Source: Clostridium aminobutyricum
GTDB taxonomy: Bacteria > Bacillota > Clostridia > Peptostreptococcales > Anaerovoracaceae
Direction of reading: 5' to 3'
Length of the DNA stretch: 64,000 bases
Assembly: GCF_017255415.1 (NCBI RefSeq)
Contig: NZ_JAFJZZ010000001.1
Location: forward strand, 868,001-932,000
Position 1 is the first letter of the stretch. Each line of letters begins with the position of its first letter. The notes beneath the pieces are model-generated. The model had not been told where the DNA came from, did no database searches, and saw only the letters and a list, made by a program, of their open reading frames with translations. Positions 8,471 to 15,721 of the stretch are shown piece after piece. The translations under genes were made by a program, and so were the position numbers.

Positions 8471-9037
8471 TCACGATTGCACTAAAATTATTTTTCCATT
8501 CTGTCTAGTAGCTGCCATGTCAATATAACGTTGATTCCTGCTGCCTCTAAAGTTCAACTGTAAATCTCTTTCCGATAAAACAAATCGCCCGTCAATTAAA
8601 TAATCAATCTTATCCAATAACGATTGAATAGCCGTTCTATCCTGACCCATTTTCGTCAACTCTTCAAGAGTATAACCCGAATATACCACAATATCAAGCT
8701 TTCTTTTCTTTATTTCTTCAGCCAGAGCTAAAAAAGCCTCCGGTTGACACATGGGTTCTCCTCCGCTAAAGGTAATTCCTGATAGTAACGGATTTTTATC
8801 CATTTCTGTGAGGATTTTTTCAATGGAGCAGTCATACCCGCCATCAAAATCATGTGTATTCGGATTGTGACAACCTTCACAATGGTGAGGACAACCTTGA
8901 CCGAAAACCACAAACCGTATGCCGGGTCCGTCTACAATAGACTCCCTTACCACTCCGGCAATTCGAATGCTCTCCGGTTTATTCTCTTTCCACTGCTCCG
9001 CCTCATCAGATTTGTTCCATTTGTCCTGAGACATCAT
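8471..9037 (-). CDS. nrdG: Anaerobic ribonucleotide reductase activating protein (radical SAM)
   Basis: 188 residues. Radical-SAM enzyme that installs the glycyl radical on NrdD. The cluster motif CPHHCEGC (CxxxCxxC) binds the 4Fe-4S cluster, and TFSGGEPM is the SAM-contacting motif. The N-terminus GVVRESIVDGPGIRFVVFGQG is typical of NrdG. It overlaps the 3' end of nrdD by 32 bases, so translation is probably coupled and the stoichiometry controlled. The first of two Met codons is used here; either is possible. Confidence 0.95.
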   Translation of the reverse strand: MMSQDKWNKSDEAEQWKENKPESIRIAGVVRESIVDGPGIRFVVFGQGCPHHCEGCHNPNTHDFDGGYDCSIEKILTEMDKNPLLSGITFSGGEPMCQPEAFLALAEEIKKRKLDIVVYSGYTLEELTKMGQDRTAIQSLLDKIDYLIDGRFVLSERDLQLNFRGSRNQRYIDMAATRQNGKIILVQS

Positions 9038-11351
9038 GTTTCACTCGATCCTTTTCTTCTGATTTTTTAGCGTTATTGAAACGATCTACCGTACCTACCA
9101 AATAGCCGGTAATTCTTCTGATTCGTTCAAAACCTTCATCGCTGTCTTCTTCTTTTCTATGGCAAAGCGGGCATTCATTATCGATGATTCCTGTATAACC
9201 GCAAACAGGATCTCGATCGACCGGATGATTGATGGAACCGTATCCGATGCCGCTTTCCTTCATACACCGTACCACTTGTTCAAAAGCGTCAAGGTTCTTG
9301 CAAGGATCGCCATCCAATTCTACATAAGAAATGTGTCCTGCATTGGTAAGGGAATGGTATGGCGCCTCTAATTTAATCTTATCAAATGCCGAAATAGTAT
9401 AGTAAACAGGAATATGGAAAGAGTTTGTATAATATTCTCGGTCGGTAACGCCTTCGATAACACCATATCTTGCCCTGTCCATACGAACAAAACGTCCGGA
9501 TAAGCCTTCTGCCGGGGTGGCTATCAGCGTATAATTAAAGCCTGTTTTTGCTGCCTCATCATCTGCCTTTTTTCTCATATAACCGATGATATCCAGACCT
9601 AAATTCTGAGCTTCCTTGGATTCACCATGATGTGAGCCGATTAACGCTTTTAAGCATTCGGCAAGACCGATAAATCCAATGGTTAACGTACCATGTTTTA
9701 AAATTTCTCCCACCGAATCATTTGGCTTTAATTTTTCAGAATCCAGCCAGATGCCCTGACCCATTAGAAACGGATAATTCTTTACCTTTTTATCGGCCTG
9801 AATCTTATATCGTTCCATCAATTGATCAATGACCAGCTGGAGCTTTCGATCCAAATCTTCAAAGAAAATGTCTAAATTGCCGTTTGCTTTGATGGCTATT
9901 CTTGGCAGATTAATAGACGTAAAGCTCAGATTGCCTCTGCCACCGACTACTTCTCTGGTTGGATCGTAAATATTACCGATTACTCTTGTACGGCATCCCA
10001 TGTAAGCGACTTCTGTATTGACATCTCCCTGTTTGTAATATTTCAAGTTATACGGCGCATCAATAAACGAGAAATTAGGGAATAGTCTCTTTGCGGATAC
10101 TTTGCAAGCCAGTTTGAACAAATCATAATTCGGCTCACCCGGATTATAGTTGATTCCTTCTTTTACCTTAAAAATGTGAATGGGGAATATCGCCGTTTCA
10201 CCATTTCCAAGGCCCGCTTCCGTTGCCAATAATATATTTTCGATGACAAGCCTGCCCTCCGGAGAAGTATCCGTACCATAATTAATCGAACTGAACGGTA
10301 TTTGGGCGCCTGCTCTGGAATGCATCGTATTTAAATTGTGAACAAATGCTTCCATTGCCTGATATGTTGCCCGCCTGATTTCTTTATCCGCATATTTTTT
10401 AGCCCTTTGCTGCAGTTTCTGAATGTCTTCCGGATTGATGATCTCTGCGAGGAATTCCGCCTCTTTTTCTTTATACTCACTATCGTCAAGCATATTCGGA
10501 CAAAGATTAAATTCTTTTTCAATCCCTTTCCCGGTCTCTTTTGCCTTTTCCACTCCATTATCAATATCATAAAGGATATTCATCACTTTGCCTAGATTGG
10601 TCCAATACAGGTTTTTATAGGTTTTACGAACTCCATTGGACATGCCATAATCAAAATTCGGAATACTCTGTCCGCCGTGTTGATCATTTTGGTTTGACTG
10701 TATGGCAATGCAGGCCAACGCAGCATAACTCTGTATATCATTTGGTTCCCTCAAGAAACCGTGGCCTGTAGAGAATCCTCCTTTAAATAAATTTTCAATG
10801 TCAATCTGACAACAAGTTGTCGTCAGGGTTAAAAAGTCTAAATCGTGAATATGGATATCCCCTTCCATATGAGCCTTTGAATGAGCCGGATTCAACACAT
10901 ACATTTCATAGAACTGTTTCGCACCTTCCGAGCCATATTTCAGCATGGTACCCATGGCAGTATCACCGTCAATATTTGCATTTTCACGCTTTATATCATT
11001 TTCACTTGCTTCCTTAAAGGTTAAATCTTCATAAATTTTCATTAACCTGGTATTCATCTCTCGAATCCGCGTTCGTTCCGCACGATACAAAATAAATTCT
11101 TTAGCGGTACGGGCATGTCCATTTTCTATTAATATCTTTTCAACAGCATCTTGAATTTGTTCCACCGTCGGAGCATCATTGTGTTTTACCTCAATTAAAT
11201 ACAACTCCACCTGCTTTGCCAAATACCGGGCCATTTCATAATCATTTCCGCCAAGCACCTGTGCTGCTTTATAAATAGCATCTGCTATTTTATTTATATC
11301 AAAGTCTGCCGTACGGCCATCTCTTTTTTTAATCCATCTAATTTCATCCAT
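9006..11351 (-). CDS. nrdD: Anaerobic (class III) ribonucleoside-triphosphate reductase
   Basis: 781 residues from the ATG at 11351, chosen because GGAGGG lies 7 bases upstream. Reduces ribonucleoside triphosphates to deoxy forms without oxygen, using a glycyl radical. An ATP-cone (IKKRDGRTADFDINKIADAI) opens the protein, then the catalytic barrel with TTCCQIDIENLF. The C-terminus has the zinc site CGYTGIIDNECPLC and the glycyl-radical loop RRITGYLVGTVDRFN. Forms an operon with nrdG; an NrdR-like palindrome lies about 105 bases upstream. Confidence 0.97.
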   Translation of the reverse strand: MDEIRWIKKRDGRTADFDINKIADAIYKAAQVLGGNDYEMARYLAKQVELYLIEVKHNDAPTVEQIQDAVEKILIENGHARTAKEFILYRAERTRIREMNTRLMKIYEDLTFKEASENDIKRENANIDGDTAMGTMLKYGSEGAKQFYEMYVLNPAHSKAHMEGDIHIHDLDFLTLTTTCCQIDIENLFKGGFSTGHGFLREPNDIQSYAALACIAIQSNQNDQHGGQSIPNFDYGMSNGVRKTYKNLYWTNLGKVMNILYDIDNGVEKAKETGKGIEKEFNLCPNMLDDSEYKEKEAEFLAEIINPEDIQKLQQRAKKYADKEIRRATYQAMEAFVHNLNTMHSRAGAQIPFSSINYGTDTSPEGRLVIENILLATEAGLGNGETAIFPIHIFKVKEGINYNPGEPNYDLFKLACKVSAKRLFPNFSFIDAPYNLKYYKQGDVNTEVAYMGCRTRVIGNIYDPTREVVGGRGNLSFTSINLPRIAIKANGNLDIFFEDLDRKLQLVIDQLMERYKIQADKKVKNYPFLMGQGIWLDSEKLKPNDSVGEILKHGTLTIGFIGLAECLKALIGSHHGESKEAQNLGLDIIGYMRKKADDEAAKTGFNYTLIATPAEGLSGRFVRMDRARYGVIEGVTDREYYTNSFHIPVYYTISAFDKIKLEAPYHSLTNAGHISYVELDGDPCKNLDAFEQVVRCMKESGIGYGSINHPVDRDPVCGYTGIIDNECPLCHRKEEDSDEGFERIRRITGYLVGTVDRFNNAKKSEEKDRVKHDVSGQMEQI

Positions 11352-11456
11352 ACTAATTCCCTCCATTTTTAACCGTGCAAATGAAAAAATGTGCAAACCA
11401 TTGAAATTGCAGCATTTACAATATTTATTGTTTTTTCACCCTTTATTGTGCTTTTG

Positions 11457-11474
11457 AATACTATATCTAGTATT
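11457..11474. promoter_or_regulatory. NrdR-box-like palindrome upstream of nrdD
   Basis: AATACTA-TATC-TAGTATT is a perfect 7+4+7 palindrome centred on an A/T-rich core, like the ACACwATATwGTGT NrdR box that represses ribonucleotide-reductase operons. A second, weaker copy lies two helical turns downstream (towards nrdD). No NrdR gene is in the window, so the regulator is inferred. Confidence 0.55.
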
Positions 11475-11635
11475 TATTCCCAATAAAAATTATACCGTTA
11501 TATTGATGAAAGTCAATCCTATTTTGATCTATTCGTTCTTTTTTTTATGTTTAAATTTTAATACATAATAGGTGTAACCCGCCGAATTTTACGCCGTGAT
11601 ATAGATTACAGCAGTTGCTAATTCATGTCAATATA

Positions 11636-11659
11636 AAAGACACAACATGTACCTTGTGT
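11636..11659 (-). terminator. Probable terminator of the acetyltransferase gene
   Basis: Arms ACACAA (11640-11645) and TTGTGT (11654-11659), extended by a G-C pair, followed on the minus strand by TTTTATATT. It is 59 bases past the stop codon. The stem is short, so confidence is moderate. Confidence 0.5.
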
Positions 11660-11717
11660 GCCTTAAATATCAAAAATATAAGTTTTCAGCTTAAATGAAC
11701 CGTTCTGGTTCCATGAT

Positions 11718-12254
11718 TTATCGATCGTGAATCTTCACATAATATTCTGCCCGAAGCAAGGAAAGCAAATGAAGATCATGATACTTCCCATTCTTTTTGC
11801 AGGCGTTTCGAGCTAAGCCTTCATGTTTAAATCCCAATTTTTCACATAGACCGGAGGCAACCTTATTTCCTTCAAAATAAGATAACGTGACTCTTTCTGT
11901 ATGTAAATTCATGAAACAATATTCAAGTATCAATCGCAACGCTTCTTCTCCAAATCCTTTTCTTCGATTTTCACCGTCTGCAATATATATTCTCGTAATA
12001 TCCAATGAATCATTATCTCGATCCACTTTGCTGATATAGATTCGACCGATGGGTAGTTCATTTTTTTCACAAATGGTAAATTGAAGTTTAGTTTTGTCCA
12101 ATTCACGCCGCACAAACTCCCGAACCACATCTTCATAACATCTATCTGAATTCATGCTAAAAAATTCTGTCACTTCAGACATGATTTCCCACTCTGCAAA
12201 TAGGTAACAATCTTCAAATACAGTTTTTCGTATAATGATATTTTTTGATTCCAT
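11718..12254 (-). CDS. GNAT-family N-acetyltransferase (RimJ/RimL-like)
   Basis: 178 residues when begun at MESKNIIIRK, which follows a GGGGGG ribosome site; the extension to 12314 has none. The fold is the acetyltransferase_3 type: DITRIYIADGENRRKGFGEEALRLIL carries the acetyl-CoA-binding R/Q-x-x-G-x-G/A motif as RRKGFG, then TLSYFEGNKVASGLCEKLGFKHEG, typical of RimJ/RimL-like enzymes acting on protein N-termini or small amines. The substrate cannot be told from sequence. Divergent from the PepD-like gene. Confidence 0.85.
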   Translation of the reverse strand: MESKNIIIRKTVFEDCYLFAEWEIMSEVTEFFSMNSDRCYEDVVREFVRRELDKTKLQFTICEKNELPIGRIYISKVDRDNDSLDITRIYIADGENRRKGFGEEALRLILEYCFMNLHTERVTLSYFEGNKVASGLCEKLGFKHEGLARNACKKNGKYHDLHLLSLLRAEYYVKIHDR

Positions 12255-12621
12255 TGGTTTCCCCCCTTTTGCAACTGATAGCCTCTTACAACCATTTACA
12301 GCCTCGTTTCTCATTAATAAAATTATGAAGATTTTCTTAAACCCCTACAATTTTATCGCACATTATGATATTATATTGAGGCATATTATCATTGTATCAT
12401 AAATATAAATCTTTTAAAATACTAATTGATTGTAATATATTACACCACTTATTGTTTGTAATAATTTAATTATCGTAGACTTAAACGGTACGAACATTTG
12501 GTTTACGTTAATACGATGGAAGTCTATCAATCCACGATTGATGATGTTCCAGCCTAAATCCTGTCAGCAGTATGAAACGATCGGACAGGATGTTATCTAT
12601 ATTATCTTACAGGAGAAAAAA
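12255..12621. other. Divergent AT-rich promoter region
   Basis: No gene supported. Contains the 14-base perfect palindrome TGTAATATATTACA (12431-12444) with a further TGTAATA half-site at 12457-12463, an operator-like arrangement lying between the divergent acetyltransferase and PepD-like genes. Confidence 0.4.
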
Positions 12622-14034
12622 ATGAAAAAAATAATTGCTTTTAGTTTAACTATTCTATTGATTATGACTTCTTTTACCGGCTGTTTCTTTAAAGATAAAC
12701 AAAGCGAATTTGAAAAAGTACTTACTGCAGACACAACAGCAATCTACAACCAGCTTCTTCAAAAAGTACCTGATCCTACCGATATAAAGGCAATGAATGC
12801 CTATCTGCAGTCTTGGGCAATTGATCATAATATTCCCGTTTCCTACGATGAACATCAAAACATCATTATGTCCAAGAAAGCCACAGAAAGTTATGAAGAT
12901 GCTGAATCCACAATCCTTCAATGTGCTATCGGGCAAGGAATAGCAGAAGAACAGTATCAAGCGATTGCTTCCGCATTGTATCTCATCGATAAGGTAGAAA
13001 AACATGGATTTATTCGTGTACTTTTTACAGCAAATCAAAATAATGATATGAAAGGTGCAGAAGACTTAAGCAAAAACTATTTAAATGCAGATAACCTGAT
13101 TAATTTAACTCACGCAGGGAAAACCTCATTTACAATAGGAAGCGCGGGTACATCTCAATATGATTTTTCAAAACAATTGAACTGGCAAGCGCCAACCTAT
13201 CCGCATGCGTATGAAATATCTATCAGAAACTTAAACGGCGGCAGCTCCGGCATACTTTTAGGAAAGCATCCGAATCCGATAAAAATTATCGGTGATTTCC
13301 TTGCTTCTTCCAAAAGCAACGGCGTTTTAATAGAATTGGGTGGATTTAATGGAGGCCAATCCGTTGAAGAATATCCGATCGAAGCAACCGCTGTGGTTTT
13401 AATCAATGATAGCGATGTAGCCAGATTTCAAAAGTACTTTGATACTGCTGCTTCCAAATTTGCAGATAAATATCAAAACAGCGAAGAAAATTATACATAT
13501 ACATTGACTCCGATTCCTTCCCCACCGATGGTTATTTCAAAGGATGACAGTACAAAAGTATTGAGTTTACTATATACAATGATTAACGGAATCTATTTTA
13601 AATCAGACGATGGAGAAGTCATTGCCGCTTCCAATATCGGTACGATTCGTACGACCACCGGTAATCTTGATGTGTCTATTTGTTCAAGGAGTCTAGATCA
13701 AAGTATATTGAATGAAATGGCAGCGACCTTTGGGGTCATCTGTGGATTAAATGACGTTAATAACGACGTATTAGATGGTTTCCCGATTTGGAATGTGGAG
13801 AAATCCAATCCGCTATTGACCAGATTAACCGATTTATTTGAGAAGGATTATAATAAGAAAATTGAATGTCAAAATACTTTTGAAAGAACAGAATGTGCGA
13901 TCTTTAAACAAAAAAATGAAAAGCTTAATATTCTTTCTATGAGTATCAATTTTGAAAACGACCTTACCGAAATCGAAGCATTGTATCAATTCCTCGAGAA
14001 TATCAAGGCAACACAAACCACAAAAGAATCCTAA
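12622..14034 (+). CDS. Secreted lipoprotein, degenerate M20C (PepD-like) peptidase homologue
   Basis: 470 residues from the ATG following AGGAG. Signal peptide with lipobox FTGC, Cys21 being the lipidated residue. The mature chain follows the M20C Xaa-His dipeptidase (PepD) layout: an N-terminal KVPDPTDIKAMNAYLQSWA helix, a NIIMSKKATESYEDAESTILQ segment, LNGGSSGILLGK of the lid domain, and a late VICGLNDVNNDV stretch. But where PepD has QGHLDMV, here QCAIGQG; and where it has FTTDEETGM, here FTANQNNDM. The metal-binding His/Asp and the catalytic Glu pair are gone, so a binding or structural role is more likely than peptidase activity. I infer the homology by eye; no search was run. Confidence 0.65.
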   Translation: MKKIIAFSLTILLIMTSFTGCFFKDKQSEFEKVLTADTTAIYNQLLQKVPDPTDIKAMNAYLQSWAIDHNIPVSYDEHQNIIMSKKATESYEDAESTILQCAIGQGIAEEQYQAIASALYLIDKVEKHGFIRVLFTANQNNDMKGAEDLSKNYLNADNLINLTHAGKTSFTIGSAGTSQYDFSKQLNWQAPTYPHAYEISIRNLNGGSSGILLGKHPNPIKIIGDFLASSKSNGVLIELGGFNGGQSVEEYPIEATAVVLINDSDVARFQKYFDTAASKFADKYQNSEENYTYTLTPIPSPPMVISKDDSTKVLSLLYTMINGIYFKSDDGEVIAASNIGTIRTTTGNLDVSICSRSLDQSILNEMAATFGVICGLNDVNNDVLDGFPIWNVEKSNPLLTRLTDLFEKDYNKKIECQNTFERTECAIFKQKNEKLNILSMSINFENDLTEIEALYQFLENIKATQTTKES

Positions 14035-14045
14035 ATGAAAAATAA

Positions 14046-14076
14046 CCGCTAAGAAAAACTCTTAGCGGATTTTTTA
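14046..14076 (+). terminator. Terminator of the PepD-like gene
   Basis: Arms CCGCTAAGA (14046-14054) and TCTTAGCGG (14060-14068), five-base loop, then ATTTTTTAT on the plus strand, 12 bases after the stop codon. Confidence 0.88.
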
Positions 14077-14117
14077 TAATGTAGGAAATATCGCTTGCGA
14101 TATGACAGAGGATTTTC

Positions 14118-15008
14118 TTATTCCTGATCTGCTTCTTTTTTAGAACCTTGCGCTGCGCGCAACCTAAAATACAGTCTGTCAATATAATCATCAGCATCTT
14201 CCGTCTGTTCTAATTCAGCAACCCCATAACTAAAGGTCATTTTAAACTCTTTTCCTTTTGCTTCAAACAAATGCTGAGAGATCATTTCATCAAGCTTTAT
14301 ACAAATGGTTTCTATTTCGCTCATAGACATATTTTTAAAGAACAACCCAAATTCATCGGGCCCCAGCCTTCCGGTCCAGCCTCTATACAAACCGGCCACT
14401 TGCTTTACTGCTGAAGCAATATAGTATAATACTTGATTTCCTACTCCATGTCCGTACATCATATTGACCTGTGTATAATCGTCTATATCGATCGCAATAC
14501 CGATCAGCTTATCATCCGTTTTTTCCATTTGTTGAACAAAATTATCAATCTCATTTTTGATATATACCTTGTTATACATACCGGTAAACGCATCATGTAT
14601 CGATAAGTCATTCAATTGTTGAATCACCTTTTCGACATCTCGTTTTTCCGTATGATAATAACTCGGTATGGATAGGCTGTCCGTAACGTTCTTTATAAGT
14701 TCTAAGGAAAACAATTTATTCTCTACGCGAACCGGACGAGATAGAAATAATAGCACTCGATCATTTACATATTCTAATTTCATATATTGGTTTTGATCAT
14801 TGCAGGTACGTTTTGACGTACAATTTTCACAAGGTACAAACCGGCCGCAAGTAGTATAGCAGTATTTCTCGGTTTTGATTAAATTGTCGTTTGAATCATA
14901 GTCAAAGACCTCATGGGTCTGAGGTTCTACCAGTTGATAAGAATCAAACAACTTGTCTGCGGAGCAAAAGGTTTTAAGTAAATCATTCATCTGTTTCATT
15001 GCAAACAT
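14118..15008 (-). CDS. GGDEF-domain protein with Cys-rich sensor, degenerate signature
   Basis: 296 residues; ATG eight bases after AGGAGG. Residues 1-~115 form a PAS-like sensor with a cluster CYTTCGRFVPCENCTSKRTC (five Cys within 20 residues), suggesting a bound metal or Fe-S cluster. Residues ~135-290 are a GGDEF (diguanylate cyclase) domain starting with HDAFTGMYNK. The signature reads GPDEF instead of GGDEF and no RxxD inhibitory site is present, so cyclic-di-GMP synthesis is doubtful; it may bind GTP or act as an adaptor. Other conserved features (AIDIDDYTQVN, FSYGVAE) remain. No membrane segment. Confidence 0.8.
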   Translation of the reverse strand: MFAMKQMNDLLKTFCSADKLFDSYQLVEPQTHEVFDYDSNDNLIKTEKYCYTTCGRFVPCENCTSKRTCNDQNQYMKLEYVNDRVLLFLSRPVRVENKLFSLELIKNVTDSLSIPSYYHTEKRDVEKVIQQLNDLSIHDAFTGMYNKVYIKNEIDNFVQQMEKTDDKLIGIAIDIDDYTQVNMMYGHGVGNQVLYYIASAVKQVAGLYRGWTGRLGPDEFGLFFKNMSMSEIETICIKLDEMISQHLFEAKGKEFKMTFSYGVAELEQTEDADDYIDRLYFRLRAAQGSKKEADQE

Positions 15009-15091
15009 AATATATGCCTCCTAGAAATCCAACACCATATAAATCAAAACGAACTGCTGTTTTTGAATACTTTGCTGCTGATCTTAACCTT

Positions 15092-15634
15092 TTATTTAAA
15101 TGAAACCAAGTCTTCTACCGACTTACGTTTTGGGATATCAGGGATAACGGAAGGATAACCGACAGCAATAATAGCAGCTAACTGTTGTCCTTCCGGAATG
15201 AATACCACTTCTTCTACCTTCGATTCATCAAAAACACCTATGATTACTGATCCGATACCTTTTTCATGAGCTGCCAAGCAGAAAGTCTGCGTTGCAATGC
15301 CGGCATCGAACATTTCCCATCGATCCTCTTTAGGAGTAGAGAAAGAACCATCTTTTTCATATCCGCAGCGGCCTTTTACCATAGTAACAAGGACTAAAGC
15401 AGCTGCATTTTTCATTGTTTTTGTATTATATTCAAAGCCCAAAACACAATCCTGAGCAATTCGTTCAATTTTTTCTTTATCTTCCAGCACGATATAGCGA
15501 ACAATTTGTGTATTTTTCCAAGATGGAGCATAAGAAGCAACCTCTACAAGTTCTTCCATCACCTCATGAGGAATCTTCTTCTCTTCAAATTTTCTTACAC
15601 TTCGTCTTTCTTTAATACAGGTTATTGCATCCAT
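15092..15634 (-). CDS. Nitroreductase-family FMN oxidoreductase
   Basis: 180 residues, compact members of the nitroreductase family. CIKERRSVRKFEEKKI is the FMN-phosphate-binding N-terminal segment, ASYAPSWKNTQIVRYIV contains the second FMN contact, and GIGSVIIGVFDESKVEEV and AIIAVGYPSV are typical C-terminal family segments. Likely reduces quinones, nitro compounds or flavins with NAD(P)H; the physiological substrate is unknown. GGAGGT precedes the ATG. No operon partner. Confidence 0.9.
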   Translation of the reverse strand: MDAITCIKERRSVRKFEEKKIPHEVMEELVEVASYAPSWKNTQIVRYIVLEDKEKIERIAQDCVLGFEYNTKTMKNAAALVLVTMVKGRCGYEKDGSFSTPKEDRWEMFDAGIATQTFCLAAHEKGIGSVIIGVFDESKVEEVVFIPEGQQLAAIIAVGYPSVIPDIPKRKSVEDLVSFK

Positions 15635-15721
15635 AATTTTTACCTCCGTAGGATTCTAATTTCCATTGCTTATTTTAATTATACTCTTTAAAAAACCATC
15701 TGACAACATAAACCAAAAAAG

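Larger units (their letters stand above)
11352..11717. other. Upstream region of nrdD / downstream of acetyltransferase gene
   Basis: AT-rich, no coding region supported. It holds the NrdR-like palindrome (11457-11474), a weaker CAC-N8-GTG box at 11437-11450 whose centre is 22 bases (two helical turns) away, and a hairpin (11640-11659) that probably ends the acetyltransferase transcript. Confidence 0.5.
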
